From assembly GCA_932294295.1 (NCBI GenBank), contig OW028578.1, positions 34,432,685 through 34,496,684 on the forward strand: DNA of 64,000 bases, written 5' to 3'. This stretch comes from Alitta virens (Eukaryota > Annelida > Polychaeta > Phyllodocida > Nereididae). The first letter of the stretch is position 1. Each line of letters begins with the position of its first letter. The translations under genes and the position numbers were made by a program. Below the pieces are notes generated by a model, which saw nothing but the letters and a program-made list of their open reading frames with translations, did not search any database and was not told the origin of the DNA. Below are positions 26,033-36,645 of this stretch, one piece after another.

Positions 26033-28198
26033 GTCTATCTACCTACCTATCTGTCTATCTATCTGTCTATCTGTCTATCTATCTATCTATCCATCTATCT
26101 ATCTACCTATATATCTATCTATCTATTCCTTCCTTCCTTCCTTCCTTCCTTCCATGAATTATTTTTCTTTGATCTTTCTTATCTGAATGTTGAAATAAAT
26201 TTGTTGTATAAAACAGTATATCTTCCATATAATATTATATTATTTCCTTTGACTTATATTAATTTATGCTTTTATTTCAGAGTTACTATTATTCATGTAC
26301 TTTGTACAATATTATTATCATAAATCGGTTATATATTTTTCCTTTGTATTGTAACGTAATTTCAGGGGCATATTTGACCTTCACAATTTCACTACCCTGT
26401 TGGGGATATTTGAAAACAAAATTGATAATAATACAATATATATTCTTTATTCATTTTTTTTTTGTATTTAAAAAATTAATTATAATTGTTTTGTTTTATT
26501 TCATCATTAACCTATGTTTCCTTGATTGAGTTACCATTGAAATATTTATTATATTTGTTGTGACAATATTCTTAAACTTTTGAAATAAACTAAGGATGTT
26601 GATGATAATTTATTCACGGACCTACAATTAATAATATTTTCCTAAAATTACAAATAGGTCAGCTTTTTATTAAAACCTTAAGTATATGATGGTTTTAATG
26701 ATGAGGCTAATTTGAATTTATTCATTTAGGCATTAAGACAAAAATAACCCTTGACTTTCATGAATCACAAAATGCAGTAAATAACAGAATGATATATGAA
26801 TTAACATTTATTTATTCCTATTTATTTCCTATTTATTCAGAGGCCATGGAGGCTGAAAAGAAAAGAGCAAGTCAGACTGATTCAGTGGAGTCTTATGAGG
26901 CTGCTTTCCAGAGAATTAAGGTAAAATTTCATGATTAATTTTCTGGATATTCAGCTGAGCCAAGCTTATATGGCGAACAACAGGTAGACGTAATGATGAG
27001 ATGATAAGACCTTGATTCTACATCGTATGTTACATATTCATGATCACCCCATGGGTGGAGTCTTTTACTTGCCTCAGCATAGACATCGAGTACAAGGGAC
27101 CACCAATATTACGTCTCATGCGGTCGACATCCAGCTGCTGGGATGTAGCTCATGAAGAGTGCCCGGGCTGGGGATCGGACAATTTACCATTAAACAGGTC
27201 CTGGGTACGATCCCTGGCCTGAGCTCTCTTCGTGAGTTGTATCTCCGCTTGAAATTGGAAATAGAAATAGCCATGAATTCTAATCCCTGGTAAAGGATAT
27301 GAAAGAACCAATATATTGTAATATATAGTAATATAGTTATACCGTTAGACTCATGAAAACTGAAAAAGATCCAATGCTTACAAGAAAGATTCTCCAAGTA
27401 ATTGATATAAATCAATAGGCAACTGTTGATATTTGTTCATTTTATTTTTCCCTTTTCAGGAAATCACAGGTGAAGATGACATCGATTCTCTTGTTCGCCA
27501 TTTTATCGAAGTCGAAGACAAGAATTTCGCTCTCTTCAATTATGTCAACGAACAGAATAACACAATCGTCCAGCTTTCGGAGGACATTGAGCAGGTAAAA
27601 GAAACAGCTAGAATGGGTGAAAATATAAATTATGTGTTATTGCTGAAAGTCAGTTGTCTTAAATCTATGTCACCATGATCATATCATATTCTTGCCTTTT
27701 AAGCATTTCTTTCTGTAAGCATCCTCTCCTCTCCTCTGTGATTGCATATCAAGTATCTTATCTTATATCTTATCTTATTTATCTTATCTTATCTTATTTT
27801 ATCTCATCTCATCTTATCTTATCTTATCTTATCTCATCTCATCTTACCTTATCTTGTCTTATTTTATCTTATCTTATATTATCTTATCTTATCTCATCGC
27901 ATCTTACCTTATCTCGTCTCATCTCATCTCATCTCATCTCATCTCATCTCATCTCATCTCATCTCATCTCCTTATCTCCTTATCTCCTTATCTCCTTATC
28001 TCCTTATCTTATCTTTCATGACAGATTCAAGAGGACATGACAAAGTTCTCAGAACAAGGGGTTGAGATGGAAGAACAGAGAAAGAACATTTTGAAAGAAT
28101 TGGAAGAATATAATACGACCGCCGTCAAGGAGAAAGAAGAATTCACAGAGAAACAGGCCGGAGTGATGAAGATCATCGACCAACTGAAAGCGGGTGAG

Positions 28199-28289
<91 letters not shown>

Positions 28290-31200
28290 TGATTGATTGA
28301 TTGATTCCGATAGAGTAATACACTCATTATATGATTTATTAACTGAACGTTTAAATTGAATATTTTCCTAGGCCAGACCAATAAGTTAAAATGTTAAGAA
28401 ATTTAAAATCTCTTTATTTTACAGTCTATAGTGGTCCATCACACAAACATTTCATTTATTTATTACAGGAATAGATTCCGTATTCAACAAGATCAACTGC
28501 GACCGGGCGGCCATAGATGACATGTTAGGGGCGCAAACGGGAGTTTTCGATCAGAACATGTTGCAGTATTTGGGAATTATCGAGGAGAGAACTAATCAAC
28601 TACTTCTTATTCAAGCTTATACCTACCAACAAAAGGTGAGAAGATGATAAATTAAATGAATATCCAACGTTTGATGAGCAATATATCCCAAATTGTTTGC
28701 TGATGTTTGTTTAACGTTGATTCGATATGGCCAACGTCAAAAGGACTGTTACAACCAATAGCACTTACTGCCAAATTAGCTGACTAAACCATTCATGCTT
28801 ACCATACCCAGAACACTTACTGGTATTTGTCAACAAGCCTTATAAATGTGATATTGTTGCTTGGTAAGCAAATTTGTCTTCCTGGCATAATGGCAAATGA
28901 CCTTACTGACATTATAAGGTTATGATCAGCGTCACCGATTCGCGATTTCAGAGTCGTTTTATGAAAAATTGAGGTCAGAAAGCTTTCAATTCATGCTACC
29001 AGCGAAACACCTTCACATTTTTGTACATAATAAGCTTTGAATTTTGAAAATCGAACAAAAATTGAAGGAGCTGGGTAATAAAATGTATTACGAAGCGACG
29101 ACGCTAATGACGTTCATGGCGTTCTTCTGTCCTCATTTTCGTATCCTGTAGTATTTGCCAGGCAATATAACTGACCGTGATATTTGTCAGTGATATTTGA
29201 TATTCTGAAATAAAATAGTGATATTAGTTTACTTGCCATAACCACCATTGGATGCAGCAGTCGTGATGATAAGCCACATTATCTGGGATTATTTTAGAAC
29301 TTTTATCGAAGCTTTTACAACTATATTATGAAGGAAATCTTAATAATCAGCTGAATTTTATTATTTATATGAATTTCAATCTGATTCTCGATTATGTGTA
29401 GTTTATCGCTGAATCAAACGAGGATGCTGAAATAATGGATAAATCGTCAAAGGTGATAATCAAAATCAAAATTTTTTTTGTTGTTGTAATTATAATTTCT
29501 TTCAATTTGTTTAACACAAGAATATTATAATTTTATATATTTATCTGTTGATTTTGATTATATATTTTTTGGTGTTGAAGTACTGAATTATGTATTCACT
29601 GTATGTGTCAATTAAATGTATGTCCTTTTTATGAGAGCACCATTTTATGGACTTTAGTTAGCTATATTTCTGTCATGCTCTTGACAACTTATCTATGGGA
29701 ATTAGCTCCACTTCTGAATTGCATATGTTGTTTTTAGTATCTCATGGATATACATCATTCACTCTAATAGCATATGACTTTATTTTTAATTGTTTTATAA
29801 ATTACATGACGTGATGTTAAATGTGTCTGATGCAATATTGTTATGATCCACTTTGTATATAATATATATTGCATTTCTTTTGTGAAAAATATATTTTGTA
29901 CTTCTACCAAATTCCACAAGGTGTCACTTCGGTTATAGTGTATTGCACCACGACGCCACCTATATTTATCTTCATGAACTACACCATATTTTCATTGATC
30001 TGAATAATATCTTATTTTAAAGGATTATGAAGAATATTTACACAGACAAGTGACATTAATAGGAGAAGGACCAGCTGCCCAGACTCAGCCTCCTGCCATA
30101 GCGCCCCCTGCTGTGGGGTAAGTTGTTATTATTATAGTGTTTTATGATATTAATTACTAGTCATAATTTCATGGATTCATATTTTCATGTCCACTATTAT
30201 AATTCAATTATATTTTTATGAGCATTGGTATCATATCCAATATAACTAATATTAAATAATTTGTATTTGAAGACATGTCAGTTATATTTGGAGAACTTTT
30301 TTTTAAACTCAATTTAAGAAGAAACTATATAAAATAATTATTCAATTAGTAATTATTGATTTTAAACTTGGCAACAGTATTTTTAAAAAAGATTTAAACT
30401 ATCGTTTGTTAACCGAAAAAAAATATTGATGTACTGTTTTTTTCTCATCAAAAGAGAGTGCTGAACATAAAATGTGATTGAACTTACAAAAAAAACGAAA
30501 GTTTATGAATTTAATTGGAATGTTTTGATGTGAAACATATGGTTATCATGCATCATTACTCATTTAGAAATATACAAAAAAAAGTCATTATTTAACGATT
30601 TTGTAGTTTGATGGATATTTAGCAATTAGAAACATGTTGTATTTTTATACTTCCGGAAACTATAAATACTTTTTAGGATATTTTACTGTGAATATGAAAT
30701 AATTTTTCTTTATTAATTTTAAAATATCCAGATCTGACAATTCGGGGTAAATGAAGATATTATTACAAAACCTTCCTAGTTCTCAGTGCACCTGTTCTTG
30801 ATATTTGTAATGAAAATTGTTGGTGCACCTTGATTTAGTTAATTAGGCCTCTAAATCTAGAAAAACCTTTGCACTGATAAGGCAACAACCATTAGCTTTT
30901 TGGATTATTTGATTAATGGGAGTTTACTCAATGCAATGCACCTGTTGAAATTGGTAATTTCTTTAATGTGAGATGTTCCTAGAACTTGCAATCTTCCTGC
31001 ACCTTCTAAGAGTTTTAGTGTATTTTATTTTTTCCTCTCTAATTTTTCGATATTTTTCCAATATCCTCGTGAGATATAGTGGCAACGTTCTTACGACGTT
31101 GTGTAGACATTTTCCTTTCTCTGAAATAAAGAATAGCATAGTACAGTAGAATCTTACTATATGATCATCTCACTATTACAAGTTTACAACTACCTCACTA

Positions 31201-33039
31201 TTAAGACCACCCATTTGTGGGCCCTGTTGTATTCCTACCAATGCACGTTACCTCACTATTAAGACCACCTCATTATAAGACCAATACATTTGTGCTAAGG
31301 GTGATCTTAATGACGAGGTTTCCATTGTAATGTTTGTCCTAATAGCGAGGAGGTCTTACAATAGAGCTAAATAATGGCTAGAGTTAACACTCTTGGGTTT
31401 AATTTGGTGGTCTCAAATTAAAATGTGTATTATGGTGTGGACTCCTAGCAGCCTTATCATCTCATCCTACGTCTGCCTGCAGCTGCTGGTCATATGAGGT
31501 GGCTATACTTCAGACCCAGTAGTATTGAGATACATGTATTGAACGTTGAACAATGGCGAGGTGTTCACTGTAATGTTATTATCTGGTACGTAACCAACTA
31601 TCGGAGGCAGACGGAATGATGAGATGGTATGCAGTGGTTAATGCTCTTCTGCGCTAGGTGGCCTAATAATTATCAAGGCATCCGCCAATTCCACATTAGC
31701 CAGTTCTGCCGAAGGTCCCGGGTTTGATCCCTGGCCCGTGCACTCTTTATGAGCTACATGTCAGCTAGCTGGATGTCAATCGCATGAGATGTTAAATTGG
31801 CGGTCCCGTAAAAGATCCTACCCATGGGGTAAATGTGCAACATGGGTGGACTCTTCCTCTCTCTTTTACCTCATCAATCAACCCTCGAAAGCAGCAATAA
31901 TTTGCCTTAGAGGGCTGTATTCCCATATCTATCTATCTATCGATCTATCTATCTATCTCTCTATCTGTGAGTTGGAGATTCTATCCCAAATTGGAAAAAT
32001 GTTTGAGTCATTAAATTGGTGCATTTTACTCTGTGTTCATACCGAGGTAAGTAATTATTTAAAAGACGCCACCTGTTGGGTAAAATTTAATGTGCAAATT
32101 GTGCAACAGGTGTAACAAACATGGTGTGCACTGGGTGTCATCTAATCGTTACAGCACAGTGGTTATTTGTTTGGGATACATAGGTCTCAGGTGCTCGAAA
32201 ATTAACTTCTAATTAAACTACAGTCCTCCTGTGCATGTATTCGGTTTAAGATGCATATTATTTACTGAAAACTAAAAAAAAAATAAAATAAAAATCTTAT
32301 TTGCCAAGATGGCTGTGAAGTCTAATCCTGTCTTTGCTGTCCAAAAAAAAAAAAGAAGAGTAATTTTTGTGGTAACAGCCTTGCGGACAGTAACAGTTTC
32401 AGTCCATTTGCTAAAGGTTGATTACATTGTCACCATTACCAGTTTGTTTTAGGTTAATTCAACTTCTTGTGTTGTTTTCTACAGTCTCAGTGTCATTGGC
32501 CTAAAGCAGAGGCAACCTTTATGTCCTTTTGCCAAGGACTGACTAGCAAAAGGTTGGAATCCACACCAAATTACACATGTACCTCATGGGTGGAGATTTT
32601 AACTTCCCCCACCTAAAGGCACCACTTAATATATTATAAGATTTAGCTCGTAAATATTAATTTCACACATTTACCTCATGGGTGGGGAGTTTAACTTGCC
32701 CCCGCCTAGACACCACCTAAATAAATATTCTTCTTTCTCCTGGCCGGATACCAAACCCATGACCACTTGTAACAGCTACATAGCCAGTGTCTGATCACTA
32801 TTTTTCTTGTCCTTTCTTGATTTTATGCTTACTTACCCCACAGAGATGAGTACGAAAGCGACGGTAGCCAATCGGACGAAGAACCTGGTCCGATGACGCG
32901 AGAGGAATTGGTCAACCGGGCGATGAAGTCGGTCAAGAAGCGTGAAGTCGCCATGAAGAAAAGAGGCTTTGATTACGACATGCCAGACTCGAGGGAAAGG
33001 CAGAAGAAGAAAGACAAAGCTAAATCTGGCAAACATTGA
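15974..33039 (+). CDS. ODAD1: Outer dynein arm docking complex subunit ODAD1/CCDC63-like (12 coding exons, 579 aa)
   Basis: Exons: 15974-16137, 17861-17991, 21856-22037, 23411-23592, 24692-24879, 26841-26920, 27460-27594, 28025-28193, 28469-28635, 29402-29452, 30023-30117 and 32844-33039. All junctions are GT-AG, phases agree, and the total is 1740 nt ending in TGA. The protein is almost wholly coiled coil to about residue 465. Family hallmarks include [18 protein letters not shown] (N-terminus), [20 protein letters not shown] (about 168-187), [34 protein letters not shown] followed by [13 protein letters not shown] (about 311-343), and [18 protein letters not shown] with [13 protein letters not shown] (exon 9). 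The C-terminus is acidic then basic, ending in Lys-rich [11 protein letters not shown]. Length fits CCDC63 (about 560) and CCDC114/ODAD1 (about 670). Vertebrate ODAD1 and CCDC63 are paralogues, so an invertebrate gene may be co-orthologous to both. The protein anchors outer dynein arms to axonemal doublets of motile cilia. Confidence 0.93.
17291..17470. mobile_element. C/T-rich MITE with GCGGATC-type ends
   Basis: Left end CAGGCGCGGATCCCGGAG and right end AATTTCTGGATCTGCCGCTGC are imperfect inverted repeats around C-rich tracts. It resembles the element at 383-486. It lies in ODAD1 intron 1. Confidence 0.45.
18543..18805. repeat. (TCTA)n microsatellite with an embedded palindrome
   Basis: An imperfect TCTA array in ODAD1 intron 2, interrupted at 18749-18780 by a perfect inverted repeat (15-bp arms CATGGAGACAAGAGT, 2-bp loop). 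Confidence 0.9.
19028..20070 (-). pseudogene. Transposase relic, possibly Kolobok/THAP type, frameshifted, nested in ODAD1 intron 2
   Basis: On the strand opposite ODAD1, the frame from 20070 down to about 19858 ([20 protein letters not shown]) is continued one frame over by about 280 codons ending at 19028 ([75 protein letters not shown]). The switch falls on an A7 run (minus strand, 19864-19858): 0-frame GGA AAA AAA CTC, and a -1 step gives AAA ACT CAC. The conserved HAHDRN and DLWHATK blocks look like a DDE-type transposase catalytic region; assignment to Kolobok/THAP is from memory and tentative. A further open stretch at 20103-20363 may be an upstream part. No terminal repeats were identified. 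The long open frame suggests recent insertion. Confidence 0.5.
21347..21799. mobile_element. TIR element carrying an R1 repeat copy
   Basis: GGCCCGTAGCCAA (21356-21368) and TTGGCTACGGGCC (21778-21790) are perfect 13-bp terminal inverted repeats. They are flanked by a near-perfect 9-bp duplication, GCCATTTCA (21347-21355) and GGCATTTCA (21791-21799). An 8-9 bp duplication fits the hAT-like range. The interior holds repeat R1 (21391-21700) and a C-rich tract. The other R1 copies lack these ends, so R1 is either a passenger or a nested insertion. It ends 56 bp upstream of ODAD1 exon 3. Confidence 0.8.
21391..21700 (+). repeat. Dispersed repeat family R1, copy 3
   Basis: Lies inside the TIR element at 21356-21790. 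It shares GTGGCTATGA, GCATCCTAGCAGCA, ATGTATATTTGACATCTTAT and GAATTCAGGGCTG with the other copies. Confidence 0.75.
22014..22840 (+). repeat. 84-bp tandem array duplicating the ODAD1 exon-3 end and its splice donor
   Basis: Each unit opens with AAGATTGAGAATCAACTGCA, continues TTG then GTGAGT, and runs into intron sequence containing ATCTCTAGAGATATTCTCTG. Unit starts at 22014, 22098, 22182, 22266, 22350, 22434 and 22518 keep an exact 84-bp period; three or four degenerate units follow to about 22840. The first unit is the real exon end (donor after 22037). Units 2, 4, 5 and 6 keep a GTGAGT donor; unit 3 has GTTAGT and unit 7 has lost it. Confidence 0.93.
23090..23320 (+). repeat. Dispersed repeat family R1, copy 4
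   Basis: In ODAD1 intron 3, about 90 bp before exon 4. The left end is degraded; GATTGGCTAAAGCAAAGTGC, CATCCTAGCAG and GGGCTGCTCAGTGAAAAGAC are retained. Confidence 0.7.
25748..26152. repeat. (TCTA)n microsatellite ending in (TTCC)n
   Basis: About 400 bp of imperfect TCTA repeats followed by six TTCC units, in ODAD1 intron 5. The long open frame across it is only the repeat read as Tyr-Leu-Ser-Ile. Confidence 0.92.
27035..27235 (-). repeat. tRNA-derived SINE (family S1), reverse orientation, in ODAD1 intron 6
   Basis: The minus strand reads CCCGGGCACTCTTCATGAGC, TACATCCCAGC, AAGTAAAAGACTCCACCCATG, which matches the plus-strand copies at 31640-31925, 44010-44300 and 56697-56990. It ends 225 bp before exon 7. 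Confidence 0.7.
27740..28015. repeat. (ATCTT/ATCTC)n microsatellite directly upstream of ODAD1 exon 8
   Basis: A pentanucleotide pyrimidine-rich array fills the last 280 bp of intron 7 and serves as the polypyrimidine tract before the acceptor at 28024. Confidence 0.9.
28198..28306. repeat. (GATA)n then (GATT)n microsatellite abutting the ODAD1 exon-8 donor
   Basis: The array of about 23 perfect GATA units starts 4 nt after the donor GT (28194-28195) and passes into GATT units. GATA can pair with the TATC units of the array before the same exon. Confidence 0.93.
31144..31327. mobile_element. pogo/Tigger-like MITE with TA target sites, ODAD1 intron 11
   Basis: The left end CAGTAGAATCTTACTATATG and right end (reverse complement CAATGGAAACCTCGTCATTA) are imperfect inverted repeats flanked by TA on each side (31142-31143 and 31328-31329). 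Internal text repeats CCTCACTATTAAGACCACC. A TA duplication and CAGTRGAA ends fit the Tc1/mariner-pogo superfamily. Confidence 0.6.
31640..31925 (+). repeat. tRNA-derived SINE (family S1), best-preserved head
   Basis: The head contains an A-box-like TGGCCTAATAA and a B box GGTTTGATCCC (consensus GGTTCGANNCC). The shared body is CACTCTTTATGAGCTACAT, GAGATGTTAAATTGGCGGT, GATCCTACCCATGGGGTAAA. A short TCTA tract follows at 31925-31965. Confidence 0.75.
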
Positions 33040-33850
33040 GTATCAGAGCTAGGAACAACATTATAACAATATTGGATGGTGAGGAGTCCAACATTGAGTT
33101 TTATTTGGAAAATCATATATCGTACAATTTTGCCTCTTCCGACAAAACTCTATGTTGGATGACACGCCATCTAATATTGCATACACTGCAGCAATTTAAC
33201 ATACAATGCAGTCATCCAACATACTTAGAAGCTGTCCAATATACTGTCCCGCTGTACAACATACACCCATACTGGATGGCAATGAAGCATTCTGGTTGGC
33301 TCACAGCAGCTGAGTAGATAGTACAGTGGCCTATTGACAGTTAAGAGACATATTAAGCACATGAAGACAATATGGTCACCTCTGGAGAAATAATTCCACC
33401 TAGAAGGTTCTCCATGTAACTATGTCATACAGTTTTTGATGACATCATCTAATGTATGATGTAATATAAGAACAGCTACTGTCTCATTAACCTGCTGGAC
33501 TATTTACACCCTTTGTGAGTGGCACCATTTTTTGGTCCATTATAACTATTAGCCAACATATTCCTAACTATAATTGGTTGTGTTAGACCAATTACTCTGG
33601 TCAATTGAGAAATTGTTTGACCAAAGGGTGGAAAAGGACATGCAAACAAGACAATTAAGACCCATTGTGCATTTTATTAAGGAGAATCTTGACAATGTAA
33701 GCATCGTGTGTCTATGAATATTAATTATGAGTTAAATCACCTGGAAAATTCCCTAATTTGTTTTCATTTAGCTTGTAATTATCTCTTTGCAATGTCAGTT
33801 TAATTAATCAATTTCACATCACGTTCTCAAATTGAAATAAAGAGAAACTG
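33040..33850 (+). other. ODAD1: Probable ODAD1 3' UTR and flank
   Basis: Non-coding after the TGA at 33037-33039. A canonical AATAAA lies near 33835. From about 33280 the sequence is shared with the duplicated copies (45129 and 57590). Confidence 0.4.
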
Positions 33851-34237
33851 TTAATTGTCTTCAATTCATTAATTTGCTTTGTTCTGTTGTCGTTCATGCC
33901 AAGCTGTTCTGCAGATATTCAACTGTGCATAAATATGCATCGTCCTTAAAATACTATCATAATTATTAAATTACACTGCAGATGATGTCACAAATTTTAT
34001 TGTTTACCTCATTGTTATTGTTGCATAACATGCATGAATAATGTTGCCATTCCATTGTTAATTTGTTAAAATTGTATTATAATATAAGACACTGTGTAAT
34101 ATCGTGCAAACCACTAATAGTATTGATCAGATATTGATTATTATAATCATTGCGTTGTTACTGATTGTATGGAAAACATTATTTGTTATTGTTAATTTGT
34201 TGGTATTTGGGATAAAATGCAACATCGGCATTAACGT

Positions 34238-34302
34238 TCGCCCAATGTTGGCCCAATGGTTGCCCAATGTTGGCTCAATGTTGGCTCAATGTTGGCCCAA
34301 TG
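34238..34302. repeat. CCCAATGTTGG short tandem repeat
   Basis: About six units of an 11-12 bp CCAATGTTGGC-like motif in tandem; an almost identical array is at 58615-58684 in the sister duplicate. Confidence 0.85.
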
Positions 34303-35389
34303 GTGGCACTGCATGTTATCGGGGTTCAAGATGTAGCGTTACTTTACTGTTTACGCTGATGATTGTTGATATGTACAGTATTCTATATGAAATAAAATTA
34401 AAGTAATTTCAGTAAGCTTGGCTTTTTTGTTGAAATATACAAGTAAAACTGGATATAATTTTGGTTCTAACTTCGATTGAACCCACAGGAACGAACCGAC
34501 TGGGTAATTGGTTCATTATTTCGTGGAAGACTACAGTTACAGCAATATGGCTCTTAGCGGAATTTATGCTAATTTCTCAAGGGATATGCCCTTTATTTAG
34601 TGTGTTTCTTCGGCAGGTATATGACCTTTGAAATCAAGCACCTCACCAGAAAAAAACTCTGGATTGGAGCTAATTATAAACAGTGGCCTTCTAGATTGGG
34701 AAATCGATATTTTTCGCCTACTTTGTCTGTTGCACTGTGACTCTCCCCTGCACGTACAAGTGGCGGCAGTTAACGCGCGGAAACTTCTCTAGAGGTAAAT
34801 AATGACTTGGAAGCAAGGAAGAGCTACAAACGCTATGTATTGTATTTTTTTGGCTCATAAAAGTGTAGAATAGAACTTCAAAACAGCGGAAATGTCATTA
34901 ATAAAAAGAATATTCCAATTTGCCTCAATTTATCAGGAACATTTGTAGCTCTTCCTTGCTTCCAAGTCATTATCACTAATTGTCGAATTAACGTACAAGG
35001 CAAACCATGTAATTTCACATCAACGGTAGCATACTGTATAACTGTTTTGATCAGGAGGTGCCCTGCCAGAGGTGCAAAGGCTGAATAGAGTTCAAACTCC
35101 ATCTAACCAAGCTGAGCATCCAGATATTGTCCTTTATTCAAAATGACACTGTTCCTTCAATGGACTGTACCTGGTTCTTGGCACCTACTGCCTCCAGCCA
35201 CTACTTACTTTTCATCATTTTATGACAAAAAGGTGTTATCCAAGGTCCCAGACTTTCCCTCAGACTGTTATAGCCAAATACAACCATTAAGGTGTAGTCC
35301 AGTGTCATCAAATTAGATGCTCTTTAAAATTGCTAAAAGTCAATTAGCTAAGCAAACAATGTATAGTTAGTATGACTTTATCTTCAGGA

Positions 35390-35461
35390 CACAATGCGAT
35401 GTAACAAGGCACATTGCGATGTAACAAGGCACATTGCGATGTAACAAGGCACATTGCGATG
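35390..35461. repeat. 20-bp tandem repeat (CATTGCGATGTAACAAGGCA)
   Basis: About three and a half units here. The equivalent arrays are about five degenerate units at 45990-46090 and about six at 59696-59822, so copy number differs between duplicates. Confidence 0.88.
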
Positions 35462-36439
35462 TTCCCCAATAAATTTGAGCCATATGGAACTGTACATTTT
35501 CAAATTTGGATGATAATTGACGGAGTTATCAAATAAAGTGTCATGAACGTCTTCTACTTGTGATACATTTTTTGTAATAATACGGTCAATCAGACAAAAA
35601 GTGTTCGCACGCACAGTTTTTCGGTTGTACACGCCTCGTCATTATTTGGAAATAGCAACGTCTTTAGTTTCCTTATTTGGGCATTGCATGAACATCATTC
35701 CGTGTGGTAGGAAATGCAGATCACCCAGCCCATATCACCCATTATTTCAACGATAAAGCCACAATTGGGATTAAAACATTTATACTTCATTTTCTTTTGT
35801 TTGGCAGTTGGAATTTTTGAATGTAAACATTACACATTTATAATAAACGAACTTGCATAGCCTGCTGTTGTTGCAGTGGTATTATGATAAGCACACACAT
35901 GTCACAAAATAATCCCTGAGAGCAAAAACTCACTTAGGTCTTACAGCAATTTTTATAGACTTGGAAACATAACTTCAGATGATGTCAATATGAATTCAGA
36001 CCTCAAATTGGCTAACACAATTACTCAGCTGATAAAGAGTCCTGCATTCACATGACCTCCTCTGGAGTATAGTTTCCGAGTCCATGAGTTCAGCTGTATG
36101 TGACTTCTATACTATGCAATGGAATACATTGTCCAATACATTGTTGCACAATGCATCGTGATGCCAGTATGCCAATTGAAAGGTGACAGTCAGTGTGGAA
36201 AAGCAAAGCAAGGAAAAGTTGTAATGGTTCATCTGTGTCTTGCCATGCAAATTATGCTAGCTGTGGGTCTGTTGTGTTGAACTAAAAATACAAATTTGAA
36301 AGGTCAATTTAAGTCCTTTCAGATCCTGGCTATAAATAACTCACATCACATGTTTGTTTGTGCAAGGGTGAAACTTTACCGCATTCCAAATCAGGCCAGC
36401 GTCGTTTCTACATAGGCCACCGTCGGTACAGCATAGTTT

Positions 36440-36645
36440 TGACATTGCAGCCATGTTGGCATTTTTGCCTCATTGACCTCATTTTGCTTATGTCATATAT
36501 TGTGACATCATTACTTCTCCATTGTTCTTGCACTGTGTGACCTCACCATAACCATTGTATACTGATGATGTCACAATAATATATCTGAGTGCAAAGAGAG
36601 GTCAATGAGGCAAAAATTCCAACATGGCTGCTGTGTGAAAAGGGT
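36440..36645. mobile_element. MITE with CAGCCATGTTGG inverted ends, copy 1
   Basis: Left arm GCAGCCATGTTGGCATTTTT and right arm (reverse complement CAGCAGCCATGTTGGAATTT) extend through TTGCCTCATTGACCTC. The outer ACCCTTTTCACA end is present on the right only. Copies 2 and 3 are at 50276-50461 and 62684-62871, at the same place in the duplicated units. Confidence 0.8.

Larger units (their letters stand above)
33280..36385. repeat. Segmental duplication, copy Z of the 3'-flank block
   Basis: Starts at GAAGCATTCTGGTTGGCTCA and matches 57590-61150 nearly end to end and 45310-47650 in part. By eye, 34200-35350 is almost identical to 58570-59650 (a handful of differences), whereas 33280-34100 differs from 57590-58440 at roughly one base in ten. 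It contains the short tandem at 34238-34302 and the 20-bp tandem at 35390-35461. No gene was identified; short frames are not supported. Confidence 0.9.

Noticed and set aside
25658..26323. 221-codon open frame rich in Tyr, Leu, Ser, Ile
   Set aside because: It is the (TCTA)n microsatellite read in one frame, inside an ODAD1 intron.
27675..28065. Two overlapping frames of about 110-120 codons before ODAD1 exon 8
   Set aside because: They translate the ATCTT/ATCTC repeat; only 28025-28193 is exon, in the family-consistent frame.
28027..28381. Minus-strand frames of about 100 codons over ODAD1 exon 8 and its 3' side
   Set aside because: Shadow of the coding exon and the GATA repeat on the other strand.
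35384..35461. CRISPR-like regular repeats at 35.4, 46.0, 59.7, 49.7 and 61.7 kb
   Set aside because: Units are directly adjacent tandem repeats without unique spacers in a eukaryotic genome.
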